The notes: generated from the sequence alone by a model not told the origin. Positions 9,068 to 18,304 are shown, numbered from the stretch's first letter. The stretch is 64,000 bases of DNA from Salinigranum halophilum (GCF_007004735.1 NZ_SSNL01000004.1:62001-126000), one strand, 5' to 3'. Numbers and translations are program-made.

Positions 9068-9358
9068 TCAGTCGTCTTCGAGCGCCGCGACCGCCTCGTC
9101 GCTCACGCCGAAGTAGCCCGGTTCGTCCCCCTCCGGGTCGTTGATGACCATGTCCTTCTGGTGATAGACGAGCCACGGGATGGTCCAGGCGATGATGCGC
9201 GCCTCGGTCTCTTCTTCCAGATGCGTGTCGGGCGCGAGGTCCTGCAGTCGCCGGCCGATTTCGGGGACCGTGTACATCAGGTCGGGGTCGAGCACCTCGG
9301 CGGGCGTGTACATCTGGTATGGGTACAGCGTGTCGAAGTCCTCTTTGGGACGGGGCAT
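9068..9358 (-). CDS. Conserved haloarchaeal protein, probably DUF5827 family
   Basis: A 96-residue acidic protein starting MPRPKEDFDTLYPYQMYTPA. From memory this resembles the small DUF5827 proteins of haloarchaea (about 100 residues, with the YTPAEVLDPDLMYTV block), but I could not search. There is no transmembrane segment, signal peptide or Cys cluster. The ATG at 9358 is chosen because everything upstream in frame is low-complexity Ser/Pro that overlaps the neighbouring gene's control region. Function is unknown. Confidence 0.75.
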   Translation of the reverse strand: MPRPKEDFDTLYPYQMYTPAEVLDPDLMYTVPEIGRRLQDLAPDTHLEEETEARIIAWTIPWLVYHQKDMVINDPEGDEPGYFGVSDEAVAALEDD

Positions 9359-9413
9359 GGGAGACGCTTCGGCGTTGGCAGGTAAACGTGTGTCCTCTTC
9401 CGACCAGGCGGTG

Positions 9414-9611
9414 TCAGCGCCCGTACCGGAGATACGAGTAGGCGAGAAAAGAGAGGCCGACACCGCCCAGGAACCCGGCGAAGAACCCCGGTGGGCCGGC
9501 GAGTCGTAGACCGGCCACTCCCACGACGACCCCGAGACCCGCGACGGCGAGGACGAGAAAGAAGCCGGTCTGCCAGTCCTCGATGAACTCGACGATGCGG
9601 TCTCCGGACAT
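9414..9611 (-). CDS. Small two-helix membrane protein
   Basis: A 65-residue protein, MSGDRIVEFIEDWQTG followed by two hydrophobic segments (about 17-38 and 40-60) with a short loop RLAGPP between them and the end YLRYGR. It lies 55 bp upstream of the 96-residue gene on the same strand. The haloarchaeal codon bias and membrane pattern support a real gene. No family was recognised and no function is proposed. Confidence 0.65.
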   Translation of the reverse strand: MSGDRIVEFIEDWQTGFFLVLAVAGLGVVVGVAGLRLAGPPGFFAGFLGGVGLSFLAYSYLRYGR

Positions 9612-9718
9612 GCGTAGACCAACAGACACCACCGTGGTACCCGTACGGGACGGTCGGGACGAGAACGCTGTCGCTCGGAGTGTTGGATAAAAGAACGGAA
9701 GGTCGACCGAGTCGTCGC

Positions 9719-10318
9719 TTACTCGAACAGCTCGACTGCCTGCTCGTAGCGGGCTGCGGGCTCGTCCCAGTCGACGACGTCGAAGAACGCCGAGACGAAG
9801 TCGCCGCGGGCCGGGCCGTAGTCGTAGTAGTACGAGTGTTCCCACACGTCGAGTGCGAGGACGGGGTGGCTGCCCCAGAGCGCGCCCTGGTCGTGCTTGT
9901 CGACGACCACGTTGCGCAGCTGGTTCGAGAACGAGTCGTAGACCAGCAGGGCCCAGCCGCTGGCTGCGCCGGCTGCGGCCTCGAACTCGCCCTTCCACGC
10001 CTCGTAGGAGCCGAAGTCCTCCTCGATTCTGTCGGCGAGCGCACCGGAGGGCCCGTCGCCACCCTCGGGGGACATGCACTGCCAGAACAGGTCGTGGAGG
10101 ATGTGCCCACAGCCGTTGTGGGTGACGTTGCGGATGGCACCCGCAGAGGAGCCGAACTCACCGTTCTCGCGGTTCTCTGCGAGCGTCTCCTCCGCCGCGT
10201 TCCACCCGTTTACGTAGCCCTGGTGGTGCGTGTCGTGGTGCCAGGTGAGCACCTGCTCGGAGATGCTGCCTTCGAGTGCGTCGTAATCGTACGGTAATGG
10301 GTCGAGTTCGTAGCTCAT
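9719..10318 (-). CDS. sod: Superoxide dismutase (Mn/Fe family)
   Basis: A 199-residue cytoplasmic enzyme that dismutes superoxide to oxygen and peroxide. The four metal ligands are visible: His27 in TWHHDTHHQGYV, His74 in CGHILHDLFW, and Asp156 and His160 in LDVWEHSYYYDYG. Length and the conserved DQGALWG segment match the haloarchaeal enzymes, usually Mn-dependent. Unusually for this region the gene has a clear Shine-Dalgarno GGAGG (10325-10329, six bases before the ATG) and a TATA-like TTAACCTTTAAC further out, so its mRNA has a short leader. It is divergent from the MFS gene at 10414. Confidence 0.96.
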   Translation of the reverse strand: MSYELDPLPYDYDALEGSISEQVLTWHHDTHHQGYVNGWNAAEETLAENRENGEFGSSAGAIRNVTHNGCGHILHDLFWQCMSPEGGDGPSGALADRIEEDFGSYEAWKGEFEAAAGAASGWALLVYDSFSNQLRNVVVDKHDQGALWGSHPVLALDVWEHSYYYDYGPARGDFVSAFFDVVDWDEPAARYEQAVELFE

Positions 10319-10321
10319 GAT

Positions 10322-10366
10322 ATTCCTCCGTTGTACGAGTAGGACGGAACGCTGTTAAAGGTTAAG
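10322..10366 (-). promoter_or_regulatory. Promoter and ribosome binding site of sod
   Basis: Reverse-strand CTTAACCTTTAACAGC (10351-10366) is a TATA-like element. CGGAGGAAT (10322-10330) gives a perfect GGAGG ribosome binding site. Together they predict a leader of roughly 10-15 bases, in contrast with the leaderless layout of most genes nearby. Confidence 0.55.
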
Positions 10367-10413
10367 AAGAGGTATGTTAACAGCGTACATACACTTTCGA
10401 GGGCGGTGATGTC

Positions 10414-11636
10414 GTGCGGTTTCCGGCCGAAGCCGGAGGGCACTTGTGCTCCCTCACCCGAGTCCCGACCGTGACGTGGCGAGGTGTCGGCGTCGTGAGT
10501 GGCTGGCAGGTAACGGCGAGTCTGTGTTTCTACGCCATCTTCGCGGCGACCGCCTTCGTCCGCGAGAGTTTCGGCGTCTCGCGCACGCTGGTCGGCGTCT
10601 CGCTCACGGCGACGATGGCCGGCTACACCGCGTGCTTGTTCCTCACCGGTGCGGCCGTCGACGGCTACGGCGAGCGGCCGGTGATGGTCCTCGGTCTCGC
10701 CGCGCTCGCGGCGGCGATGGTCGGCGTCGCGCTCGCGCCCTCCTTCTCACTGCTGCTCGTCGCCCTGGTCGTCGTCGGCTGCGCGTACGCGACGGGATGC
10801 CCGCGACCAACCGCGCCGTCATCGTCGTCGCACCCGCCGAGCGGCGGAACCTGGCGATGAACGTCAAGCAGGTCGGCGTCACCGCCGGGAGCGGCCTCGG
10901 CGCGCTCCTCGTCACGAGTGCGGCCGGCACGCGCTACGGCTGGCGGGTCGGCTTCGGCGTCGCCGCGGTGCTGGCCGTCGTCGTCGCCGCCGTCTTCGCG
11001 ACGACGTACCGTGGTCGCGCCGGGTCGGGCGACCTCTCGCCGCCCGATCTCCGCGGCCTCGCCGGCCTCGCGGGCTACCGTCCGCTCGTCGCCGCCGGCT
11101 TCTTCCTCGGTGCCGCGGTGTTCACCACCACCGGCTACGTCGTGCTCCACCTCACCGAGTCGGTCGGCGCGGCCGCAGCCGTCGGTGGGCTGGTGCTCGC
11201 GGGTGTGCAGGTGACGGGGAGCCTCGGCCGTCTCGTCGGCGGGAGCGTCGCCGACGCGCTCCCCGGGAGCAACGCGCGGGCCTCGGCGCGGGTGCTCGTC
11301 GTCCAGGCGCTCCTCGCCGGCGTCGCCTTCGGCGGGGTCGTCGCTGCCGGGACGCCCGCGACAGCAGGCGTCGCGTTCGCCGTGCTCGGCCTCTTCATCC
11401 TCGGCTTCCCCGGCGTCTACTACGCCTGTCTCACCGCGCTCGTCCCCGACGACCAGGTCGGGGCGGCCACCGCCGGCGGACAGACTGCGCTCAATCTCGG
11501 CGGCCTGACCGCCCCGCCGGTCTTCGGCTTCCTCGCCGACACCCTCTCGTACGACGCGGGCTGGACGCTCCTCGCCGGCTGTACGCTCGTTGCCGGCGCG
11601 TTACTCGTCGGCCTCGCCCGCGACGAACACGCGTGA
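10414..11636 (+). pseudogene. MFS transporter gene interrupted by a one-base frameshift
   Basis: The first five or six membrane helices are in frame 1 from the GTG at 10414 (GTG at 10471 is an alternative start) to about 10795, ending GCAYATG. The second half runs in frame 3 from about 10797 (MPATNRAVIVVAPAERRNLA) to the TGA at 11636. Adding one G to the GGG at 10794-10796 joins them as ATGMPATNRA, the normal continuation of an MFS carrier of about 400 residues. Hydrophobicity and codon bias are intact on both sides, so either the mutation is very recent or it is a sequencing error. The last 36 bases overlap the end of the convergent DJ-1 gene. Confidence 0.8.
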
Positions 11637-12239
11637 GGGGTCGGTGTCGTACTCCAACTCCCGTGCCACCCGGTCGGCGACGTCGGCCCCGAAGTACCGA
11701 CCCACGAGGTGCAGCGCGAGGTCCAGCCCGGAGGTGATGCCGCCGGCGGTGAGGACGTCGCCGGTGTCGACGATGCGGGCGTCGACCACGTCTGCGTCGG
11801 TCGCCCGCAGGTCGTCAAGCGCACTCGCGTGCGTCACGGCGGGCCGCCCGTCGAGGAGTCCGGCCTCGGCGAGGAGCATCCCCCCCGTACAGACGGCGGC
11901 GACTGTCGAACCCGCCTCGGCGCGCTCGCGCACCGCCTCGGGAACCGCCCCGCGCTCTGCCTCGCGGCGAGCACCCGGTCGGTCGTCACCGGCGTTCCAC
12001 CCGCCACCGGGGACGACGAGTACGTCTGGCGCGTCGAGCACCCCGTCGACGCCGATACGGAGTCCGTGGCTCGCGGTCACCAGCGCTCGCTCCTCGAGCG
12101 TGACCGTCCGAACCGCGACGTCCCCGCCGAACGCCCCCGCCGTCTGAAACACCTCGTACGGTCCGACGCCGTCGAGTTCGTCGAACCCGTCGTAGAGTAA
12201 CACCTCGACCTCGACCGTCGACTCCTGCGTCCGGCTCAT
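11601..12239 (-). CDS. DJ-1/PfpI (GATase1-like) family protein
   Basis: A 212-residue protein of the ThiJ/PfpI fold. EVEVLLYDGFDELDGVGPYEVF contributes the acidic residue near Glu21, VLVVPGGG follows, and AAVCTGG places the nucleophile-elbow Cys117, followed by the conserved THAS. Family members are chaperones, isonitrile hydratases or glyoxalase-like enzymes, often linked to stress; the substrate is not evident here. The ATG at 12239 begins directly before the first beta strand. The 3' end overlaps the convergent MFS gene by 36 bp. Confidence 0.87.
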   Translation of the reverse strand: MSRTQESTVEVEVLLYDGFDELDGVGPYEVFQTAGAFGGDVAVRTVTLEERALVTASHGLRIGVDGVLDAPDVLVVPGGGWNAGDDRPGARREAERGAVPEAVRERAEAGSTVAAVCTGGMLLAEAGLLDGRPAVTHASALDDLRATDADVVDARIVDTGDVLTAGGITSGLDLALHLVGRYFGADVADRVARELEYDTDPSRVFVAGEADE

Positions 12240-12370
12240 GAGTAGACTGAACCGTGGGTCCCCCCGCGCAAAACGTTTGGCACCGGGACTGCCCGTCAGG
12301 CAGAGCCGTCCGTGCTTCGGGTGCCACCGTGTGGCGCACACCGCTCGCTCAGCCGGGATGAACAGGCGAC

Positions 12371-12380
12371 ACGTTATTAT
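12371..12380 (+). promoter_or_regulatory. TATA-like element before the exported NEW3/CARDB protein
   Basis: ACGTTATTAT is centred about 25 bases before the GTG at 12400. This supports a leaderless transcript and that start, although the ATG at 12418 is possible. Confidence 0.45.
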
Positions 12381-12399
12381 CGCCCGCTGTCGAAGATGA

Positions 12400-14031
12400 G
12401 TGAATACTCAACCTCATATGGCCCCGACACGCTCACTCCTCACTGTCGTCGTCGCCCTCCTCGTCGTCCTCTCGGGCCTCCCCCTCGCGAGCGCCGCGGA
12501 GAACCAGGTCATCGGCCGGCCCGACCTCTCGCTCTCCGTGCCGGACAACCGTGTCGCCCCCGGCGAGGCGACCACCCTCAGGGTGGCCGTCGTCAACGAC
12601 GGCGTCATCGTCCGCGGCGGCCCCGAGCGGTTCACCGAGCGAGTCACGACCGCTCGCGCGACGACTCTCGACGTCGGCGAGGTCCGTGGCCTCGACGTCG
12701 AGACGGAGAGCGTCGCCGTCGGGCAGGTCCCCGAAGGCGTCGTCGGCCCCGTCGAGATCGACCTCACCGTCCCCGAGTTCGTCCCGCCCGGACGGTACGA
12801 ACTCCCGGTCACGGTCTCGTACACTTACACCGGCACGGTGACGTACGACGAGGCGACACCGAACGACAACCCCCGGTTCAACGACCGCTCCGTGACGCGA
12901 CGGCTCACGATTCCCATCGTCGTCGAGGACCAGGCCCGCTTCCGGGTCGTCGGCGTCGACACCGGCGTCCAGGTCGGTGCCAACGGGACCATGGCCGTCT
13001 CGGTGCGGAACGTGGGGACCGACCCCGCCCGCGAGGCGAGCGTCGGACTCACCTCCGCCAACAGCGACCTCAGTTTCGGTGGCGTCGCCACCGCGGAGAG
13101 CTTCGTCGGGACGTGGCGACCCGGGGAGACGCGGACGGTGACCTTCCCCGTCGCCATCGCCGCGGACGCCGAACGCCGTGACTACACGCTCACCGGCGCG
13201 GTCACCTACACCGACACCGACGGCATCGTCCGGACCTCGAACGAACTCCGGACCAGCGTGCGCCCGCTCGCCGAGCAGTCGTTCTCGCTCGCGGACGTCT
13301 CCTCCTCGTTGCGCGTCAACTACGAGGGCACCGTCGAGGGGACGGTGACGAACGAGGGGCCGTCGCCGATTTCCGACGCCGTCGTCGTCCTCCGGCCGGC
13401 GAGCGCCAACTTCGACGCGAGTGAGACGGAGTTCGCCATCCCCGATCTCGCCGCGGGCGAGTCGGCCGACTTCGCGTTCGACGTCGAGGTGTCGAGCGCC
13501 GCCGACCCCGGGTCGAGACAGCTCTCCTTCGCGGTCCGGTACGAGAACGAGGACGGCGACACCCGAACGAGCGACCCGCTGACCGCACGAATCCAGGTCG
13601 ACGCCGAGCGCGACCCCTTCACCGTCGAGGCCGACGACTCGACCCTGGCCGCCGGCGACTCGGGACGGCTGACCCTGACGGTCACCAACACCGAAGACGA
13701 GACGCTCTCGGACATCTCGGCGAAGCTGTTCGTCGACGACCCCATCTCGTCCAGCGACGACGAGGCGTTCATCGACGCACTCGAACCCGGTGAGTCCGCC
13801 GAGGTCACCTTCCAGATAAGCACCGCGGGCTCGACATTCGCCAAGGACTACCCGGTCTCCGTCGACTTCGAGTACGACCGCGAGGATGGCACGACGCAGG
13901 TCTCCGACTCGTTCAGACTGCCCGTGACCGTCGAGGAGTCGTCCGGCGGCGGCTTCCCGCTCGGCCTCGTCGTCGGCGTGGGTGCCGTCGTCCTCATCGG
14001 TGCGGCGGTCGTCGTCGTCCGGCGGAGGTGA
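12400..14031 (+). CDS. COG1361-type exported S-layer-like protein (NEW3/CARDB domains), partner of the RND transporter
   Basis: A 543-residue exported protein. Residues about 8-32 form a signal peptide (SLLTVVVALLVVLSGLPLA, then SAAE). The body is a chain of beta-sandwich modules of the CARDB/NEW3 type, recognisable from repeats such as VSVRNVGTDPAREASVGL, GTVTNEGPSPISDAVVVL and LTVTNTEDETLSDISAKL, each followed by a PGE-type turn. The C-terminus is one membrane helix ending RRR, after SSGGGFPLG. It should therefore stand outside the cell, anchored at its C-terminus. It ends 9 bp before an RND/MMPL transporter, so the two are surely cotranscribed, and an extracellular adaptor role is inferred. 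Confidence 0.85.
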   Translation: MNTQPHMAPTRSLLTVVVALLVVLSGLPLASAAENQVIGRPDLSLSVPDNRVAPGEATTLRVAVVNDGVIVRGGPERFTERVTTARATTLDVGEVRGLDVETESVAVGQVPEGVVGPVEIDLTVPEFVPPGRYELPVTVSYTYTGTVTYDEATPNDNPRFNDRSVTRRLTIPIVVEDQARFRVVGVDTGVQVGANGTMAVSVRNVGTDPAREASVGLTSANSDLSFGGVATAESFVGTWRPGETRTVTFPVAIAADAERRDYTLTGAVTYTDTDGIVRTSNELRTSVRPLAEQSFSLADVSSSLRVNYEGTVEGTVTNEGPSPISDAVVVLRPASANFDASETEFAIPDLAAGESADFAFDVEVSSAADPGSRQLSFAVRYENEDGDTRTSDPLTARIQVDAERDPFTVEADDSTLAAGDSGRLTLTVTNTEDETLSDISAKLFVDDPISSSDDEAFIDALEPGESAEVTFQISTAGSTFAKDYPVSVDFEYDREDGTTQVSDSFRLPVTVEESSGGGFPLGLVVGVGAVVLIGAAVVVVRRR

Positions 14032-14040
14032 GACGACGCC

Positions 14041-16566
14041 GTGGCACCGAAGGTCGAGTACCAGCGACTCATCGACGCGGCCGACGGGTGGATCACGGGC
14101 CGGCCGGGCACCGTCGTGCTCGTCTTCGTCCTCCTGACCGCCGGGTTCGCCGCGGGCCTCCCCGCCGTGTCGACCGAGTCGGGCACGGAGCAGTTCTCCG
14201 AGGACGTCCCCGCCGAGCAGGCGCTACAGGACGTCAACGACAAGTTCTCCGACCCGTTCGCACCCGACGAGGGGTCGACACAGCTCATCCAGCGCAACGA
14301 GAACGTCCTCTCGAAACAGGGGCTGCTCCGGATGCTCCGCGTGCAAGAGCGGATGGCGAACGAACCGGACATGCGCGTCGTCTCCACCGAGAGTGCTGCC
14401 CGCCTCGTCGCCCGCCAACTCGACCCCTCGGCGTCGACGCTCGAAGCGGAGATAACGGCCGTCGAACGCGCCACGCCCGGTGAAATCCGCGTCGCCGTCG
14501 GCACCCTCACCCGCGAGAACCCCGGCTTCGCCTCGCTCCTGAGCGACGACTTCAATCCGACAGCGGCGTCCGCCTCCGCGACGGTCGGTGTCGTCCGCCA
14601 CGAGGTGCCGAGCGGCATCTCGGGCGGGTCGGGACAGGGCGGGGCCAGCCCGCTCGAACCCATCCAGCTCGAGGCGGTGTACATCGCCGACGCCGCCGGC
14701 GGCGACATCGTCGTCTTCGGCTCGGGTGTCATCGCCCAGGAGTTCGGCACCGTCATCGGCGACTCGCTGCTCATCGTCGTCCCCGCCGCCGTGTTCTTCA
14801 TCATCCTCTTTCTCGTCGTGGCCTACCGCGACCTGGTCGACCTCGTCCTCGGGACCGTCGCGCTCGGGATGGCCATCGTCTGGACGTTCGGCTTCATGGG
14901 CTTCGCCGGTATCGCGTTCTCGCAGATCCTCATCGCCGTGCCGCCGCTCCTGTTGGCTGTCGGGATCGACTTCGGCATCCACGCCATCAATCGCTACCGC
15001 GAGGAGCGCCTGGTCGAGGACGACCCCGTGACGGCGATGCGGACCACGACGGACCAGTTGCTCGTGGCCTTCTTCATCGTCACCGCCACGACGGTCATCG
15101 GCTTCTCTTCGAACCTCGTGAGCGGCCTCCTGCCCATCCGGGAGTTCGGCGTCGTCGCCGCCATCGGCATCACCTTCACCTTCCTCATCTTCGGCGTCTT
15201 CCTCCCCGCGCTGAAGCTGTACACCGACGAACTCCGCGAGCGCTACCCCATCCCGACGCTCTCGCAGGCACCCATCGGCTCGGAAGGCTCCTCGCTCGGC
15301 GGGGTGCTTTCGGGCGGTGTGACGATCGCACGGGTCGCCCCGGTCGTGTTCCTCGTGGTCGTACTCCTCGGCTCTGGGTACGCCGCGTTCTACGCGTCCG
15401 GCATCGACACGAGCTTCTCACAGGAACAGTTCCTCCCACCGGAGGAGACGGCCGACTACTACGACGTGCTCCCCGAGCCGTTCAAACCCGGCGAGTACAC
15501 CATCACGGCCACCATCAACTTCCTCGAAGACAACTTCGAGTCGAGCGAGGACGACGAGACGGTGGTCTTCGTGGAGGGACCGATGGAGCGGAACTCGGCG
15601 CTGGAGTCGATGTGGAACGCCGGCGAGGACCCCCCGGACACCTTCGTTCGCGACGGCCGCCACGCACGCGAGACGTCCATCGTGACCGTCATCCTCGCCT
15701 ACCAGGAGCGCGACCCCGCGTTCGACGCCCTCGTGGCGAGAAACGACCGCAACGCCAACGGCATCCCCGACCAGAACCTCGGCGAGGTGTACGACTACCT
15801 CTTCGCCTCACCTGCGAGAGGACAGGCCCTCGAGTACCTCACCGAGGACCGCCGGAACGCCCGGGTCGTCTACGCGGTGAAAGCCGACGAGTCCGACGGG
15901 GCCATCACGGACGACACCCGCGCCGTCGCCGAGCGCTACCGGATGGGAGCCACCGCGACGGGCAGCATCGTCGTGTTCAAGGCCATCTCGGACATCATCT
16001 TCGAGTCAGCCATCGTCAGCCTCGCGCTCGCCATCGCCGGGACCGCCGCCTTCTTGCTGTTCATCTACTGGCTCCTCGAGGGGAGGGCGACGCTGGGGCT
16101 CGCCAACCTCATCCCCATCGTCGTCACCGTCGCGTTCGTCGCCGGGTCGATGCGCTATCTCGGCTTCTCGCTCAACGCCTTCACCGCCACGGTGCTGGCG
16201 ATGACCATCGGACTCGGCATCGACTACTCCGTGCACCTCACCCACCGCTACATCGACGAGCGGGAGCTCCAGCCCACGGTCAGCGCGGCGCTCTCTCGGA
16301 CCGTCTACGGGACGGGCGGCGCGCTCTTGGGCAGCGTCCTCACCACGATGTTCGGCATCGGCGTCCTCGTCCTGTCGGTGTTCCCGGCCATCGGCGACTT
16401 CGGCCTCATCGCGGCCCTGTCGGTGTTCTACGCCTTCATGGCCTCGCTGCTCGTCTTACCCGCCGCGCTGGTCGTCTGGGAGCGGCTCTTCGGCGCGGGC
16501 GACATCGACGCCGCCACGCCGGGGGCGGCGGCCGACCGGTCGTCGGGGGCGACCCCGAGCGACTGA
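14041..16566 (+). CDS. RND/MMPL family transporter
   Basis: An 841-residue membrane protein with the duplicated RND layout: TM1 near residues 22-40, a large outer loop, a block of five helices (about 240-395), a second TM1-loop unit (about 435-660), and a final five-helix block (about 665-825). The two halves carry the SSD/MMPL-type motifs AVGIDFGIHAINRYREE and TIGLGIDYSVHLTHRYIDE, whose Asp residues are candidates for ion coupling. Family members move hydrophobic substrates such as lipids or isoprenoids. Translation begins at GTG 14041, just after the stop of the exported NEW3 protein, which implies joint function. The substrate is unknown. Confidence 0.9.
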   Translation: MAPKVEYQRLIDAADGWITGRPGTVVLVFVLLTAGFAAGLPAVSTESGTEQFSEDVPAEQALQDVNDKFSDPFAPDEGSTQLIQRNENVLSKQGLLRMLRVQERMANEPDMRVVSTESAARLVARQLDPSASTLEAEITAVERATPGEIRVAVGTLTRENPGFASLLSDDFNPTAASASATVGVVRHEVPSGISGGSGQGGASPLEPIQLEAVYIADAAGGDIVVFGSGVIAQEFGTVIGDSLLIVVPAAVFFIILFLVVAYRDLVDLVLGTVALGMAIVWTFGFMGFAGIAFSQILIAVPPLLLAVGIDFGIHAINRYREERLVEDDPVTAMRTTTDQLLVAFFIVTATTVIGFSSNLVSGLLPIREFGVVAAIGITFTFLIFGVFLPALKLYTDELRERYPIPTLSQAPIGSEGSSLGGVLSGGVTIARVAPVVFLVVVLLGSGYAAFYASGIDTSFSQEQFLPPEETADYYDVLPEPFKPGEYTITATINFLEDNFESSEDDETVVFVEGPMERNSALESMWNAGEDPPDTFVRDGRHARETSIVTVILAYQERDPAFDALVARNDRNANGIPDQNLGEVYDYLFASPARGQALEYLTEDRRNARVVYAVKADESDGAITDDTRAVAERYRMGATATGSIVVFKAISDIIFESAIVSLALAIAGTAAFLLFIYWLLEGRATLGLANLIPIVVTVAFVAGSMRYLGFSLNAFTATVLAMTIGLGIDYSVHLTHRYIDERELQPTVSAALSRTVYGTGGALLGSVLTTMFGIGVLVLSVFPAIGDFGLIAALSVFYAFMASLLVLPAALVVWERLFGAGDIDAATPGAAADRSSGATPSD

Positions 16567-16605
16567 GTCGACGACCGGGACGCCGGCACGGCTACGTCTC
16601 CCGAT

Positions 16606-18015
16606 TCAGTCGTCGCCGCGCGCTCGCTCGAACATCGCGAGCGCCTCCTCGCGCCGCTCGGCGTGGTCGACGATCGGTTCGGGGTAGTCGGGCGCGGCGT
16701 TGCGCCGCTGGAGCGCCGAGCACTCGTGCCACGAGTGGATGACCGAGGGGTCGACCCCCTCGAGTTCGGGGACGTAGGTCTTGATGTACTCGGCGTCGGG
16801 GTCGTACCGTTCTCCTTGCGTCATCGGGTTGAAGATACGGAAGTACGGCTGGGCGTCGGTCCCCGTCGAGGCGGCCCACTGCCAGCCGCCGTTGTCGTTC
16901 TGTGTGTCGTGGTCCGCCAGCAGGTTCCGAAAGTGGGCGTAGCCGTGCCGCCAGTCACAGAGCAGGTCCTTCGTGAGGAAGGAGGCGACGATCATCCGCA
17001 CCCGGTTGTGCATGTACGCCTCCGCTTTCAACTGCCGCATCCCCGCGTCGACGATGGGGTAGCCCGTCCGCCCTTCGCGCCACGCCGCCAGTTCCTCGGG
17101 GTCGTCGCGCCACTCGATGTCGTTCTCGTACTCCTTGAAGTTCTGTGAGACCACCTCGGGGTTGAAGAAGAGGACGTGGGTGTAGAACTCCCGCCACGCG
17201 AGCTGTGACTGGAACTCCTCGACCGACTCCCGTTCGTCCTCGCCGGCCGCGTCCATCGCTGCCTCCGTCGCGGCGTACACCTCGCGCACGCCCAGCGTCC
17301 CCCACTTGAGGTCGGTCGAGAGGCGCGAGACGGCGTCCCGCGTCGGGTAGTCCCTGTCGGAATCGTACCGGAAGATGCCGTCGTCACGGAATCGTGCGAG
17401 ACGCTCGCGGGCCGGCTCGGTGCCCGCGTCTGGAACGGTCGCGATGGGCTCTTCGAAGCCGAGGGCCTCGATGCTCGGCAGGGTGCCAGTGTCGTCGACG
17501 ACGCCCGGGTCGGCGAGACGGTCACTGGAGGGCTCGGCGTACGGCTCGGCCTTCTCGCGGTCGCGCCACTTCTTCCAGAAGTAGGTGTACACCGAGTACG
17601 GCTCGCCCTTGTTTGTCGTGATGGAGCCCGGTTCGTGGTGGAGGTGGTCGTGGACGCTCTCGCGGGCGACGTCCACCCCGTCGAGGGCCCGGCGAACCGC
17701 GGCGTCGCGCTCGCGGGCGAGGCCCGAGTAGTCCTTGTTCCAGCAGACGCGGTCCGCGCCGACATCGCGAGCGACCTGCGGGACGACCTCGCGGGGGTCG
17801 CCGTGGCGGACGACGAGGTCCGAGTCGAGCGCTCGATACCGCGCCCGCAGCGCGTCGAGCGCGTCGAGCATGTATCTGACCCGCGGTGCGCCCGCGTGTT
17901 CGAGGACCGCGTCGTCGAAGACGAAGAGCGGGACGACGGGTCCGGCGTCGGCGGCGGCCGCGAGCCCCCGGTTGTCTGCGGTCCGGAGGTCGCGGCGGTG
18001 CCAGTGAAGCTGCAT
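16606..18015 (-). CDS. phr2: Deoxyribodipyrimidine photo-lyase
   Basis: A 469-residue flavoprotein that splits cyclobutane pyrimidine dimers in light. The N-terminal Rossmann part binds an antenna chromophore (LHWHRRDLRTADNRGL, VCWNKDYSG). The C-terminal FAD domain shows SQLAWREFYTHVLF, TGYPIVDAGMRQL, HNRVRMIVASFLTKDLL and DNGGWQWAASTGTDAQPYFR, all diagnostic for class I CPD photolyases rather than plant-type cryptochromes. The length agrees with the experimentally known Halobacterium enzyme. It reads towards the RND gene and is separated from the divergent gene at 18305 by 289 bp. Light-protected surface life of haloarchaea explains its presence. Confidence 0.95.
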   Translation of the reverse strand: MQLHWHRRDLRTADNRGLAAAADAGPVVPLFVFDDAVLEHAGAPRVRYMLDALDALRARYRALDSDLVVRHGDPREVVPQVARDVGADRVCWNKDYSGLARERDAAVRRALDGVDVARESVHDHLHHEPGSITTNKGEPYSVYTYFWKKWRDREKAEPYAEPSSDRLADPGVVDDTGTLPSIEALGFEEPIATVPDAGTEPARERLARFRDDGIFRYDSDRDYPTRDAVSRLSTDLKWGTLGVREVYAATEAAMDAAGEDERESVEEFQSQLAWREFYTHVLFFNPEVVSQNFKEYENDIEWRDDPEELAAWREGRTGYPIVDAGMRQLKAEAYMHNRVRMIVASFLTKDLLCDWRHGYAHFRNLLADHDTQNDNGGWQWAASTGTDAQPYFRIFNPMTQGERYDPDAEYIKTYVPELEGVDPSVIHSWHECSALQRRNAAPDYPEPIVDHAERREEALAMFERARGDD

Positions 18016-18145
18016 ACCGGCAGCAAGGAGGGGCCAAACGAGAAGCTACCGGCCTCGCGAGAGCGGTGGCGGTCGCGCGTCGGACGGCCGGCGGACCGGT
18101 GGCGGGAGATGCTCGTCATCCGGACGGTTAAGCCGACAACATTCT

Positions 18146-18180
18146 CCCCAGACGATACGTTTCGCCCCGTTAGTCTGGGG
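18146..18180. repeat. Perfect 8-bp inverted repeat between phr2 and the membrane zinc-ribbon gene
   Basis: CCCCAGAC at 18146-18153 is exactly matched by GTCTGGGG at 18173-18180, with a 19-base loop. It lies in the 289-bp divergent spacer. It may be a binding site for a dimeric regulator or an RNA stem. Beyond it, at about 18217-18227, is the TATA-like CTCATAATC that could serve the gene at 18305 with a leader of some 50 bases. Confidence 0.5.
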
Positions 18181-18304
18181 TTCCGACCGGTTCAGCCCAG
18201 CCTACCCGGCCGAATACTCTCATAATCGGACGGTATCCTACCCATACCTAACCATCGGTATCACCATAGACGGGCAGCAACGCCTGCCGAGGCCGCCCCC
18301 ACAC

